64,000 bases of DNA. It comes from Symsagittifera roscoffensis (taxonomy: Eukaryota; Xenacoelomorpha; Acoela; Convolutidae). Of this stretch, positions 10,700 through 23,399 are shown piece by piece. Positions within the stretch are counted from its first letter, which is position 1. The number at the start of each line of letters is the position of its first letter. Below the pieces are notes generated by a model. The model worked only from the letters and a program-made list of their open reading frames with translations, ran no database searches and was not told where the DNA came from. The translations under genes and the position numbers were made by a program. The stretch covers positions 63,649,253-63,713,252 of the forward strand of contig NC_087062.1 in NCBI RefSeq assembly GCF_963678635.1, in the 5' to 3' direction.

Positions 10700-13600
10700 G
10701 CAAGAAGCCTTTTCGGTCGTGATTCGAGCAATAATAAAAACTTTTAAACATTCTGTAAGACCCGTAAAAGGTCTGTTTGATTTGTTTTTGCAAAAAAGCG
10801 ACAATTCAAGATATTTTTCAGTATGACTTAATTTGGATTGGGCACTATTCAGAGCTTGTCGGGACATGAGATTAAAAAAGAAAAAAAATTCTACAATTTC
10901 AGTTTTCCCAATCAAATATTTTTCAATTGTCTTTAAATGAGGCAAGAACATTCAAGGTTTTGGAACATTCAGGCATTTATAGGCTTTGTTGTTGTCATTA
11001 GTAGTTCGATAAAAAACTAAAACAGCTCAGAGAACCGCCATATCCAGTTTCTCGCAATTGCTATGTTGTCATGGTGCTTACAACAGCGAGTTCAAATCCC
11101 AAAAGCATTTCACTTTGTAGATGCTAATAAAACTTGATTAAAAAGTTTTTCTTCAGATTTTGTGGTACAGAAAAATATCAACTTTAAAAAACATGAAACT
11201 GCATATCTTTTAGTGTTTTTTCTTTGTAAAAAGTCAATACTTAAAACGATAAAAAGTAACTAGGAGAAAAAGAAAATTTCATTTCTAAATATCCGCAAGC
11301 ACTTACGTCAGCAGAGAAGGGTTTCTCAGGGTTCACTATATGTCAGTACGAGTAGACAGTAGTTGACCAATATGATTTATTTTAAAAAATCCATTGAAAG
11401 TTTTTTTCGGTTAAAAGTATACAGTTGCAATACTAGAGTCAACACATATTTTAAAACATTTTCAAAATTACAGCAATTTCGAAAATCTACTTAATCTAAA
11501 GCCAAGCTGACCCAAACTTGTTAAATTTAACCTGCATTAAAATCATCGCCCTAGCAAAAAACTATCTATGTTTTTTAATCTTCTGATTATGGGTAATAGC
11601 AAAACTAAGATTCTTTAAATAAGACTGATCAAAAATTGAGACTAAAGTAATAAACAAGTTTATTAAAACTGATACATTATTTTTTTTCTGACAGAATTAA
11701 TGCTTTATAAAAAATAATTAGTTGTACAATAAACCAACACACTCAGAAGATAGCAGTTTGAAATGCAAGTGAATTTACAAGATGGCTGGTTATCTATTTT
11801 TGTTTATAATGCTTTTAATCTAGCTTTGTGGAAGATTTTAGTTATGTCTTTGTCAGCTTTTATATTTTAGTTAAAATTAATTTAAAATAATTGATCCTTG
11901 AAAAATTTTAGCTACAATTTTTAAACCGATTTTTCCTGATTTTGCATCTAAATTTTGCATTTATCTTGGGTTCAAATATCTTTATTCCAACTCTCAAAGA
12001 CAGTATGTCTTGTAAAATCTTCCACATTCTTTCTTAACCAGGATCTTATTTGAACTTGTAAACATGCTATTTTGTAAAATTTTCAATAAACCTGCAAAAA
12101 CTTTGTAAAAAAAGTCATCTTTATTTCAAATTGAAAACTTAAGTAGATAAAAATTAGTATACATTTAAATGAAATAGCCGTGAATTAGATTCTCTAAAAA
12201 TATTGAAAAAAGTCAGTTTAAAAATTGATTTTTTTTGTATTGAAAAACAGTTGAACCAGGTTAAAAAGCGGCAAAACCAATCCAAACTGATCATAAATTC
12301 AAACTGATACATACAGTTTTTTGCAGTCTATTAAAAAATCTAATAATTTTGATAAACCTATTTTGAATCTTGACCCTTGATAAACAAAATTTCAAGTCAA
12401 ATTAGCATTTGCTAGCAATGAAAATTGCCGAGATTAAAACATTTCTAGTTTTGTCGAGCTCAATAGTATATCAAAAGTTTTCCATTCTTACTTCGATGAT
12501 CCGAACATGTTCAAACAAAAACAGAGTGGAGCGCATTTAAAATTTCAGCCCGGTTGAATTTGTTTATCCAAACTCTCTTCATGTGTGATTGGAAAGGTAA
12601 GCTTCTTTATAATTATTTTTGGGCAATAAAGCGATAGTTTTATTGAACAGTTCACTATTTTCAGCATCGAAAATTTAGGTGTATGTGAATTTTTTTTAGG
12701 CTGAAAAAATATTTTAACTAAATTAAAAAAAATGATCTCTTCAAATAAGTACTAGTAGTGTTTTCCGAGATAAGAAAAACTCGTCAGACATAAGACCTTC
12801 ACAAAACTAATCAGAATATTAAGAAACACAAAAATCAATCACTCATTTTTCGTCCTGAAATTATTAGGTTTTAAGAATCACTGAATTTTTTAATTTGGGA
12901 TAATTTATGCTTAATATATTGCATTCTTATGTCACGCGTAAGCGGCAAAAAAACGTTCAAAATTGATATGGGGAAAAAAATTATGCCTTATCATAGGAAT
13001 ACGAGACAATTAGTACATGTCTCTCTATTTTCCATAGCGTATTGGGCGATAAAACGAAACAAATTTTTTTACTCAATTTTTCAAGAAAAAATTTTTTTAA
13101 TTGGCATTACAGTGCAGTCAGTATGATATATGAGACGCCTTTTTAACTTTTTTACTCTTCTAAATGCGCAATGAAAAATATTTTTGCTTGAATGCACTAT
13201 TATATGTGAAAACTCGGGAACTTCAGCAAGCAAGGTTATTGTGCACTGACTGGTATCCAGTGATAATATATACGTACCTACAAAAATTGAGTCAGTTATG
13301 TTGAGCACAAGGCAAGTTATGGACCAAAACTGATATATGCATGTATACTTAATTTTGTTCTGCGGGACTTAGCCATTTTTCTGCAAGTATATTTCAGGTT
13401 GGATGCTATTTCGGCAAAATCTGTAATTAAAATCTAAAATTTTTGTTTCATTTCATTACAAAATTGCAAAAAAAAACATTTTCGATACTTGTTTTTGCGG
13501 AATGATTTGTTGCAGAATTTGTTGTAAGAATTACTCGTAATAATGTTCCAATAGATAAGTTATAATATATGACAAAAAATAGCTGCCCATATTTTAAAAT

Positions 13601-15280
13601 GACCTTGAGAGTTGTCTAGAGTGTGACACCTTTGAAGGTATCGTGCAATCTATTTTGAACGTTATCAAAACTTTTCATAAACTTCAAAAGATGATGACAT
13701 GACCATTGTACACAGGGGCGAAGCGAAGCTTTGCAACACTTGTGATATGGAATTGTATGGTTATGGTAAAATATATCAAAACAAATTGTGCAAAATTAAA
13801 CTTGAAAATAATTCTGGACCATTCTTAAAGACATATACGAGGATAAAGCATATGCAAATTTTGTGCCTTGTACAAAAAAACTCGACGCCTTGTAAGAGGG
13901 ATAATTTAACGAGAACACTTGTCTCGCCCAAGGTATTTGGTATGTCGTAATTTCATGACTGGCCTCATTGGCGACTTTTTTCGCAAATTACACCTTTCCT
14001 ACAACTACTGTTTCATCGACTTGTATTCAAACTCTTAAATATAAAGAAAAGCATCAAAAACTTACTCCTTTTTTTCCACCTGGCATCTCTCGAGACAACT
14101 CTTTCTATTTGATTGTAGATCGTAAACAACCAGCAAATAATGTTTGAACTTGAACTTTGCTTACACAATGGTAAAGTCAGTCATTAACTAATTTCTTTCA
14201 TTTCAAACGTTAGGTCACTAATGCCCAGAAAAATAAACAGCTTGTTTTGATTGCAGGAATAAGATCAAAACAAGATCAAAGCGGGTGGTTACGAATAAAT
14301 CTTGGCATTTCGAAAAGGTATGCTAGCTGCATTACTTTTGAACTAATGGGTGTTCAGTACAGTAGGACGCTGTGTTGCTGTTGATTGACTAAAGAGAGTT
14401 TCGGCACTTGAAGGGCGACCGTCAGCGCGTAGTTGGGTGGGGGATTAGCCGGGGACGAACCGCTATCCGGTCATTTGCTTCTACCTGCTTATATTGGATC
14501 AGAAGTTTCTCAAAAGCCCAATTTAGTGACAACTCTTTTAAATTAAAACCAAACAAACTGTCTGGCCTAATAAAGAACCAACAGTTGATCAAATACCATT
14601 CGCTCTGTAGAAGCTAATAACAAAATTGGTCCATTTTCGAAAGCAAATTTTTAACATTCGGATCAAAATTGGAGTGAAAATTGAACATCGAAAAGAAAAT
14701 TATAATTGAAAATTGAAGTGGTACTTTTGGACTTCGATTCGCATAACAAATAATTATAAATCAAGCAGAAATTTTTTTCAAGAACAACATTTTTCTGTGG
14801 TCAATATTCGGTGGCATGTAGTGATAAAACATTCACTTGGTAGTCGAGAAACTGCTGCGTTTGGTGTCATTAGAGCTTCATAAAATTATGTGTCAAACTG
14901 TCAGTCAAATTTGAGCACGCTGTCTGTAATCAGTTTACCTGCTGCGTAAAAAACCATAAAACTGAGATACCAACAGATTTCGATACCTTTTTGGGAAATA
15001 ACTGAATGCGATAGGCTGTTTTGTATGAATTGGAAAATCAACTAAGAGTATTAGGTTCTTCAAATTAAATTTTGTTAGATCAGAGTTATTTTAACAGTCT
15101 CGAGGATCGAGGATCTCAGTATTTATGACTTTGGTTTTATTACTCAGCTTGAAACTTTTTGAATCTCTTTTCTGAAAATTGGAACAATAAAAAAACGATA
15201 GTATTGTGAATAGTTTTTGCCGTTTTTATTTGGCGAAGCGTTTGCGGTGCCGCGATATTCAATAGCTCTCAATTCTGGTT
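10700..15280. other. Long AT-rich gene-free stretch
   Basis: Open frames are all below 90 codons, compositionally like noncoding DNA and without recognisable domains. A small GC-richer patch at about 14410-14480 has no coding signal that I can support. Confidence 0.5.
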
Positions 15281-15289
15281 GCTAAATTT

Positions 15290-15985
15290 TTACAAAGAAT
15301 CCCCCTTTGATATAATTTTAGGACATTCATTTTTGGCTGACCAACCTCAAAATTTTTGGTCAAATTTTTCAAAAAGTGCCTAAAAACGCCTTTTTTGGCA
15401 TGTTTTTTGAAAAATTTACCTGCGGAAAAAAAATAAGGTCCGCAAAAGGTTCAAGATTTTTTGAAAAAACCACCCCCCTTTTTTTTCCAATTTTTGCGCA
15501 CGCCACAAGCGATATTGATTCTGAAAATCAGTAATTAATTTCTAGGTGCTAAATGGACCCGTCAGGTGCTTAAGTACGGGTACAAAAGGCTTCTACTATA
15601 TCTTTGCATCTATGGTTCTGCTTAAACTAATCAATCGTCTGTTAGTCACTTAACAATTCCTTCATAATTTGACCCCCTCACTACCAAAAGGGTCCTCGTT
15701 TGGTACTATTTTATAAATCCATTTTTTGCTAACCTACCCTAAAATTTTATTGAGAACACCTACAGCGCCAATACATTATAACTTTAGGGCGGATCTGAGC
15801 GCGCGCAGATTTTTGGTCAAAAGTTCCAACAACAGGCATGACAACGCCTAAGTTTGCCTGCGGCGCTGCAAATTTGGTCAAAATATGGTCTTTATAGCAA
15901 GTTGTGAGATCTAAGAAAATCAATTTGGTCAACTTATAAAATAGTTTGACAAAAAAGGTCGTAAAAAAGGTTGTCAGAAATTCTC
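15290..15985 (-). repeat. Interspersed repeat related to 2846-3135
   Basis: In reverse complement, 15780-15960 matches the 2846-3000 repeat (GACCAAATTGATTTT, TATAAAGACC, GCGCCGCAGGC) and ends with AGATCCGCCC, the complement of the other copy's start. The neighbouring 15290-15510 block has similar GACCAA and TTTTTGGTCAAA words and a CACCCCCC run, and may be another diverged copy. Confidence 0.4.
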
Positions 15986-16767
15986 CAGGTCGCCAAAATT
16001 TCCCCGAAAACCGGTGTGCTTAAAAACTATTTATGTTTCAAACGAGTTTAAGCTTTCCAATTTTCTTAATTTCATTTGTTGACGTTTCTTCAGCGTTGAC
16101 CTCTCATATGGTAAACATCAGTTCTTGAAAATACAGTAAATTACTTTTCTCTCAATTTATGACCAAGTCCAAGTATTGCACGGTCAAGTCTTTCGGACAA
16201 AGGGAATATGTAACAATCAAACTGCTGATATTGACAAATAAACATCTAATGATGCCAAAATTTATCGCAAATTGTGGTAGCATCAGTTAGAATATAGTTA
16301 AACATCATGAAAACCGTAGTTTGGTAACATTTATATTGTTCGATAGCGAATTATAACTTACTATTTTGACCAAAAATGAATAAGTTGAAAAGCTGTCTGT
16401 AAGTATTTTGAAATAGTTCAAAAGTCTGAAAGTGTGACTTTTATCCATTAATTGAAAAAACTGATGATCCAAATTTCAATATAGTCTTTTCAAATTTGCT
16501 CGACCTTTTTTTTATCTCGTAAGTGTATCGAGACGCTTTCTAGCGTAAAAACAAACGCATCGATGCCCGTTGCCGTTTGCCCGTCCTCTTATTTAACCCA
16601 AGCAAAAATGTCAATGAAATATGTAATGGTTTTTCAAAGTTGTGTATGAAGAACTAATATACTCAGAGGAGAACAATTTTACAATCAAAATGTCATAAAC
16701 GGGGATTGAAACCGATTCAAAATTTTATTGCAAAAATCCAGGATTATTTTTCTCATTTTGGTCTTAG

Positions 16768-19446
16768 CTGCTGTGGAGTGGGATCTCCGGAGCCGATCAG
16801 TCCGGCTGCGACTGGGAGGCCGAAGAAGAAGAGTCACGCGGCCCAGCCCCACCCAGACGCCACAGACTGCCCAGGGGAGAACATGCCTCTTACCTCCCCC
16901 ACCCAAAACAACAACAACTCCAAAGGACGTGAGTAATTGTCGCAGGAACACCACCACACAAGTTAGCAAGCTTTTTTTATTGATCTTATGTATTTTGATG
17001 GCTTGAAAATTGTTTTTTGCTTTTTTTTCATTTTGCTTCAGCTTTTTTTTTTCCATTTTTGCCTCAAGATTCTGTGTCGAACGAGGTTGAGAATTTTGGT
17101 CATAGCAATCGTAGAGTTATTTTGAGCCATTTTGTCATTTTTTTGGAAAGTGTTGTAACCTAGAAACTTTTATGTTCTCAGAGATATGTTATCAGATGGG
17201 TTTGATGCTTCTTAGATGTTTCTTAGACGTGTATGGTTATGATGTTAACATGCGCAAGTTTCAGTGTCTCTGAAGCCGTGTGCGAATTCGATCAACTTCA
17301 TGTTATTGGGAACATCTGGCAGTGGAAAGACCACCATCTTCAAACAGGTGGGATTAGCACTGTAGTTATGCAGACTCCCCTCAGCTATTCGTACACGCTA
17401 TTTACAATGTCTGATATCGCAAAAAAATCTTAATTACATCCGGAAAAAAATGTAGCCGAACTAATTTCATTGAACTGTATGTAACTTTAACCCACGCTCT
17501 GTCCTATGTAATTCAACCTTTTATTTTTTTTGTTTCTTTTGATTTCTTCAAAGTTTTTTCTCCTAAACAAAAAAAACACTCCTCTCTGTTCTAGTTTGAC
17601 AAGATGTTCCAAGCAGATGTTTTCAGTGAGTACATTCAAACTCAGGCTTTTAGTGATTTCCATTAACTTCAGTTGTTTCCATTGATTACAATTTAATTCA
17701 ATGGTTTGCAATGGTACATTTACAATCACTCAGTACCATCTGTAAATGGAAACTAATCTTCAAATCGTTCCAGCCAATGGGAGAGCAGCTAGCATCATCG
17801 CCATTAAGGAGTTCGTCCGCTCTTGCTTCACTAGATTCACCCGACAACTCCCCGACGACACCTCGTATCCCTCGGAGGAGATCCAGAGTCTGGCGATGAG
17901 TTTGCAGGACACCACTGAGTCACGCGACATCTTCGACAACTTAGATGACCACATCATAGACAACTTGGCCCTGTTGTGGACTGTGATCAAGGAATGTTCG
18001 TGTGTGGCGGTGTGTCAACAGGAGTCGGACTATTTCTTCCTGGAGAAACTGCAGGAATGTCTCAAGGTACTTCTGCTCCTCGGTTCCCATACACATCCAA
18101 ACTGATTTTTTTCCTTTTGATGAATATTTTTTTGGTTTTCAAAATTTGTAAAGGTCAGCAAAATTTTCGAAAGGTTTTAAAAACCTACCGCTTTGAAAAT
18201 ATCCTAGATCCACCAGTGGCATGGGATTTAAATTTTTTCTAGACAAGATAAGATGAAGTAATTGCTTTTGGAAATTCCAGACTGTAGTGATGATTTCATG
18301 GGCGCGGGGGTGAAGTGGGGAGCGGTGGTGAAGTGGTTACGTCTCCGCCTCTTAATCGAAAGGTCGGATGTTCCAGGCCCACCATGAGGGTGAAACAACA
18401 TTAACCAGCACAGGAAAATAGCCAAACAAATGCATGTAAATCTTAACCAGGGGCACAAAACAACGGTTCTCCGTGAAGAGCTGAACAGCTCGTAAATGTC
18501 TTAATACAACTTCGATTAATCTATGATTCAGGTCAACTATATCCCTTCTGACGACGACTATTTGCGATGTCGGGTCGAGACCCAGATGTCGGAGAGAAGG
18601 AGGTATGACAATGTGCCTGTCGGCAGCAAGACCTGGGCCCTCACTCTGACAGATGTGAGGGGCAACAAGGACGACAGACGCAGCTGGTTCGGATCATTCG
18701 ACGAGGTGGATTACTTCTTGTATGTGGCCTCCTTGGCTGATTACAACCTGACGATGGAGGAGGATACTAGCAAGAACAGATTGCGTAAGATATAACCAAT
18801 CTAACATATTGCTAAGCTATTAAATTAAATTATAGATAACCGGAGATATATCTATCACAAACACAAGTACGATTACAAAAAATTACAACAAAATTTAGAA
18901 TTTTTAGCTTACTAAATTAATAGAAAAAACTAAAACATCTGAAAACTGAAAAACTAAGATTATAAAGAATGTTTTTGTAAAAATTGAGAGTTTAAATAGT
19001 CCAAATTAGGTCTGACATGACAAAGCTTTCTAAAATTATGAAGTCTTTGCAGCTTAACCCATTTAAATTTGTTTATACTCTTTCTCATATCTGATTCAGA
19101 GGACAGTCTGGAGACCTTCAGTGACGTAATGGAGTGTCTCAAGACTCTCTCCAACTTCAGCAGGAAGGGAGTGATTGTACTGCTGAATAAAGAAGACTCG
19201 TTTAAGGAGAAAATAGCCAAAGACCCCCTCGAAAAACACTTCCCCAAATTCCAGCCCAACAGACCGAATGACGTGATGGAAAGCAAAATGTTTGTCAAGA
19301 GTCAGTTTTTACAGACCGCCAAAAAGAAGGGAATCGACACCAAAATGATTGACGTGAAGTTCACTTCGGCCATCGATAAAAAGTTCGGCGACAAAATTAT
19401 TCACGCGTTGCTTAAGAATATCGTGCAGCAAATTATTAAAGGTTAA
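16768..19446 (+). CDS. Divergent heterotrimeric G-protein alpha subunit, six coding exons (5' exon missing)
   Basis: Exons 16768-16928, 17265-17347, 17595-17625, 17774-18066, 18532-18784 and 19100-19446 join in phase through canonical GT-AG introns into about 388 residues. The P-loop is GTSGSGKTTIFKQ; then come a helical-domain stretch (LALLWTVIKEC), YIPSDDDYLRCRVET (switch I), DVRGNKDDRRSW (switch II), FLYVASLADYNL, LLNKEDSFKEKI (NKxD) and FTSAIDKK in place of TCAT. Order and spacing match G-alpha throughout. The canonical DVGGQ is DVRGN, so the catalytic Gln is lost. Switch I lacks the second Thr and Gly of KTTG, P-loop Glu is Gly, and the C-terminus stops about four residues early. The first exon begins in mid-codon (SCCGVGSP, possibly after Met-Gly), so the start lies upstream. 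By family it would act at the inner plasma membrane with receptors; here GTP hydrolysis is probably altered. Confidence 0.85.
18305..18510 (+). repeat. tRNA-derived SINE in a G-alpha intron
   Basis: The sequence GGTGAAGTGGTTACG resembles a polymerase III A box. About 35 bp further, GGATGTTCCAGGCCC resembles a degenerate B box. In between is an anticodon-arm-like segment (CCTCTTAATCG). It lies between coding exons four and five of the G-alpha gene. The 3' end is approximate. Confidence 0.5.
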
Positions 19447-19741
19447 TTGCGCTCAAACGGGCTAATCACTAACTTACCAGCTTAATGAATACGAGTATTT
19501 CAATATGTAAATTTCTTGTCCAAAGAAAATATAAAACTTTGCTCCCAAACAAAAATTCCAAGATTGGCGAGCCAGTAATTCTTAATATAAGGTTCACCCG
19601 CAGATATTCAGATAGGAAGAAAGATTTCTCGTTTAGTTTGGTATTGACAAAAAATATTCAATTGTAGTGCCATAGTATCGCTGAAACACTCAGTTTTAGT
19701 TTTTGGAAGTCTTATCAGCAAAAAAAACCATCCTATGGATA

Positions 19742-20095
19742 TTGGAGGCACTTAGCACAGTGGTACGGCGTTCACTTTGAAATCGTCAGATCGTGTATTC
19801 GATCCCATGCCATGGCAATGATAGTGTGTGAGGACAAGCTCTCATTTGAACTCCAGCTTCAGGTCTACCACAACCTGACCAAATTTGGCTGCAATAGGGG
19901 TACCACGTAAAAATTCTAGACGCAAAAAAACGGCCTTGAGTCGCAAAAAAAAACAGCTTCGCTCAGCAAAATAACACTGTCTGTAATGTGGGGAGATAAT
20001 ACAAATGGACTATCCTCGACAGGACTGTTAAGGCCTACTGATAGCTCCTCTGCGATTCGCAGGAACAACAATTATTATTATTATTATTATTTTTG
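19742..20095 (+). repeat. tRNA-derived SINE with ATT microsatellite tail
   Basis: The 5' part reads like a tRNA gene: TTAGCACAGTGGTACGG (A box), an arm containing ACTTTGAAATC, and GTATTCGATCCC (B box). A tRNA-unrelated body follows, and the element ends in an ATT repeat at about 20070-20092. It sits 300 bp downstream of the G-alpha stop codon. The head may derive from tRNA-Gln, but this is not certain. Confidence 0.7.
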
Positions 20096-20955
20096 AAAAA
20101 ACCTTCACTCGAAAATTACTCCTAAACAGTCGCGTGATCAAGAAATTTGTTCTTTTCATTTATTGGGCTGCAATTTTTTTGTTCCGCCCATTGAAAATGG
20201 GGAGGAATTTTTGTTTTCAGGTATGCTATTGTTTTTCATAAAATTTTTCACGCAAAATGAGGTACCACAAATAATGATCGGAGCAGGGCGAGTGTTATAT
20301 TGTTTTAAAGGTGTTATATTACTTTAAAAACTAACAAATTTTAATCCGATAGTTAATTATCCTAGATCAATTCTACTTGAAAAAATGTTCCTCCGATCGC
20401 AAAAACTATTTCCAAATTTTCCAGATTCAATTAAATTAGAATCATACCAAAACAAAATCGAAATATGTGAATTGTCTATGTATTGAAAACCAAATCTGAT
20501 CAGTTTGATGTTAAATTACCCTGGACATCTATGATATTCCAGAAAAAAAACTACGGCTTATTCTTGTACTCTTCTTGCTGAAGTTTATATGCTTTTTGTG
20601 AATAAGTGAGAAGTCTCACCATATCCAATCGAGTCTATCCCTATGTTAATTTTCGAATTAAACAACAAACTCAAAAAAGGCGCTTTGTAAAGTTTATGCA
20701 GATCTGTGCGGCATTAAGGAAAAATAATAGATATCAATATCCAGTATGGAGGCCGATCAACTGGAACCAAGGGATCAACTCAATGTTTAAGCAACCTAAA
20801 AGCCACTCCAGAGCTTCAGTTAGACGTGAGTTTGAAGCGTTCAAAATTGTCGAGGAAACTAAAGTTTTAGCTATAGGTGTTAGTATAACAGCTCAAACTA
20901 TAACCGACACATAGATACCAAAAGTCGGAATCTATCATGAAGAAGTGAAGATGGC
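20096..20955. other. AT-rich sequence without supported genes
   Basis: A 102-codon plus-strand frame (20606-20914) is present but has no homologous look, splice context or domain; I do not call it. Confidence 0.45.
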
Positions 20956-20959
20956 TCTA

Positions 20960-21900
20960 TTTCAATCTCAGAGAAGAAAATTCAAACAGTGAATGAATTC
21001 TATGCAAAAAGTAGGAATTGTTAGAAAACAATTGTAAAAATCTGTACACCCGAACTATGAGTAGTCTTCGAAGAACTAATTTGAATATTGAAGAGGCTAA
21101 CAAAATGGTAGTTCTGTTCTATATAACGAACGCAAAAATTGCACATACGGCTCTAAATATGGTTACCAGGTGCCCAAACTAAATACAATAATTAAAAGCA
21201 ACAATAACTGAATTTTTCCCTATTCTCATGATAAGCTGCTACAGGATGAGCATGGCGTCCTGTGTTTGCAAAACTGCCTAACATCTGACACTTGTCAATA
21301 CTCTAACATTCTAGCCTTCCAAAAAAGTGTATAAAACTTTTATAACCGTAATCAAAGCAGTTCTGCAAATCGGATCGTTCCTTACTAATGTCTACGCAGT
21401 AAAATTTTACGTAGAGTAACTGGCAGTAAAATTTTAGGTACATTACCCAAGGTCTTAAGGAGAAAATTTCAAACAATGAATGAATTCTAAGCAAAAATTG
21501 AGGGACTAATAAATTTTTTAAAAAAAATATATCCAAACTATCAGTAGTCTGCGATTTACTACCTGTTTTGAATTTTGAAGAATCTAGCAAAACTGTAGTT
21601 CTAAATATTGAATACAAAATTTGTAAATACAGCTCTAATTTCGGTTACCAGGTGCCTAAACTAAGTACAGTAATCAAAAGCGAAAATAACTGAAGTTTTC
21701 CTTTTGTAACAATATACAGCTACACGATGAGCACGACGTCCTATTTCAGCAAAATTGCCTTCGATCTGTCATTTGTTAAAACTCTATCACTCTAATCCCG
21801 CAAAAAATGTACAAAACTATAACAAGCGTGATCAAAACAATTCTGAAAATCGGATCCATTCTAACCAACTTCCACAGAGTAAAATTTTTAAAAATATGTC
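20960..21900. repeat. Diverged tandem duplication, unit about 480 bp
   Basis: Copy one runs from about 20970 to 21425 and copy two from about 21455 to 21890. Landmarks recur in the same order: CAAACANTGAATGAATTC (20985, 21471), GGTTACCAGGTGCC (21160, 21643), GATGAGCA with GCGTCCT or ACGTCCT (21246, 21727) and AAATCGGATC (21368, 21848). The copies differ by many substitutions, so the duplication is old. No coding capacity. Confidence 0.7.
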
Positions 21901-22700
21901 ATGCCTCTTAAGTCCTCATAAAGTTATATGCAGGGCTACTAGCACAAAACTAGTATAGAAAATTGTTGGTGATAAGTCTGTTATTTTAGGTTTTGTGATT
22001 ATAAAGTCATTGTTATCAATTAACTTCCTAGCTAACATCTTTGGGCTAGTGTGTATGAAATAAGATTTTTCTATTCTAAACTACTGAATATTAAACAGAA
22101 AATGATCTAGTCATACAGATTTAGTCAACACTGTTAGATTGAACACAAATTATGGGTTCACTGAGACATGCTTTAATAACTCGTATGACAATAACAAGAT
22201 ATAAACCATTTCGTCGCTATTTATTGATTAACAACCTGCTCAATATCATCCAAAATGGTTTCAGAACCTCATGTTCAACAATTGACGCAATTTTTTTTAT
22301 GGCACTGAACTTTCCTTAAAATGATTTAAAATGACAAATGAGTAACCGTATCTCTTTAAGCCTGTCAAATGCATTCGATTCTATTAGTCAAGATCAATTA
22401 AAGACTGAGAAGAATGATCGCGGTTTTTCTGAAACTTCAATAATTGGAATTCATAAAACAAAAAACAAAAAAAGACTGTAATGAACAACACACAAACCGA
22501 ATGATTAAAACGAACAAGTAACTGAAAAGTAACTACAAATGAATAAAATGAATAGGTAACCAAAAATGCAGAGTTGTACAACATAAAGACAATGCAGGGT
22601 ATTTTGTGATTATCAAACATCAAGCAACAATAAAACAATCAAGATGAAATTAGATGATAAAGAATAGGAAGATAAACCACAATTAAAATGAGGGTAACTC
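21901..22700. other. No feature seen
   Basis: AT-rich sequence with only short, unsupported open frames on both strands. Confidence 0.45.
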
Positions 22701-22719
22701 AGGATCAATTTCTGACCTT

Positions 22720-23385
22720 TCAAGGTGAAACTAAAAACACATTAAGACTGGGATACGCTAGTGTGTCTTCTCCTCGAGTGGTGTAGTCCTTTACGGTGGG
22801 GTTCGCAGTAATCGGATCTACCCCGGTGTATCCTGGGGATTTGATCTGAGCTTTTGGGCTGTCGGGCATGTATTTGTACTTCCTATTACCTGCGCGATGT
22901 ATTGGATCACGTGCTTCCAATATATCACCGATGGTTCATCAAACGAGGCCATTTCTGCAAACGTCACACGCCGCATTGCCCAGTGCTCAAAGACGTAAGT
23001 GCGAACCTTGGGGAGCCTTGCTCCGGCAAACGCAAGCCTTGGGGGTCACTCGACATGTTTGTGTTGCGCATGCCCCGGATGGATACGGCCTTGAAAGTCA
23101 CCAGACCAAGTACTATTAGTAGTCTCGCAGGTCTTCGGATAGAGTCGACTTTTGGTACAACTTTCTGTGTTAGTGGAGACCAGAAACGGTGGACTGTGTT
23201 CTACAGAATACCTTGATGTCGAGAAAGCTATTTGTGGAAAATGGGCTATCCCGAAGTTGCCATGAACGGTAACCGCCACAATGCTTTTAGCACTGTGGAT
23301 CCTATGATGTAATCGTAGGAAGGGTTCATACCCGGGGATTTCAAAAGCTCGGATTCGTAAGGTGGGTAGCTAGGCAACTTGTTAC
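22720..23385 (-). pseudogene. Coding-like block on minus strand, protein not recognised
   Basis: This 650-bp stretch is much richer in GC than its surroundings. On the minus strand one frame runs from about 23385 (IPGYEPFLRL, VTVHGNFGIAHFPQ) with a single TGA at about 23057, then continues as FAGARLPKVRTYVFEHWAM and YWKHVIQYIAQ. Near 22905 the likely frame switches to one carrying SPGYTGVDPITANP and DYTTRGEDTLAYPS, ending at about 22720. The paired PGY motifs faintly recall ciliary microtubule inner proteins, but I cannot assign it. The stop and frame change suggest a retrocopy or pseudogene; an intron boundary (CAG then GTAATAG) is the alternative. Confidence 0.35.
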
Positions 23386-23399
23386 TCTCTAAGAAAAGT

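Noticed and set aside
16685-17056. 123-codon minus-strand frame opposite the first visible G-alpha exon
   Set aside because: The plus strand carries the exon with matching splice phase, so the antisense frame is its shadow.
20606-20914. 102-codon plus-strand frame
   Set aside because: No domain, splice or composition signal separates it from noncoding DNA.
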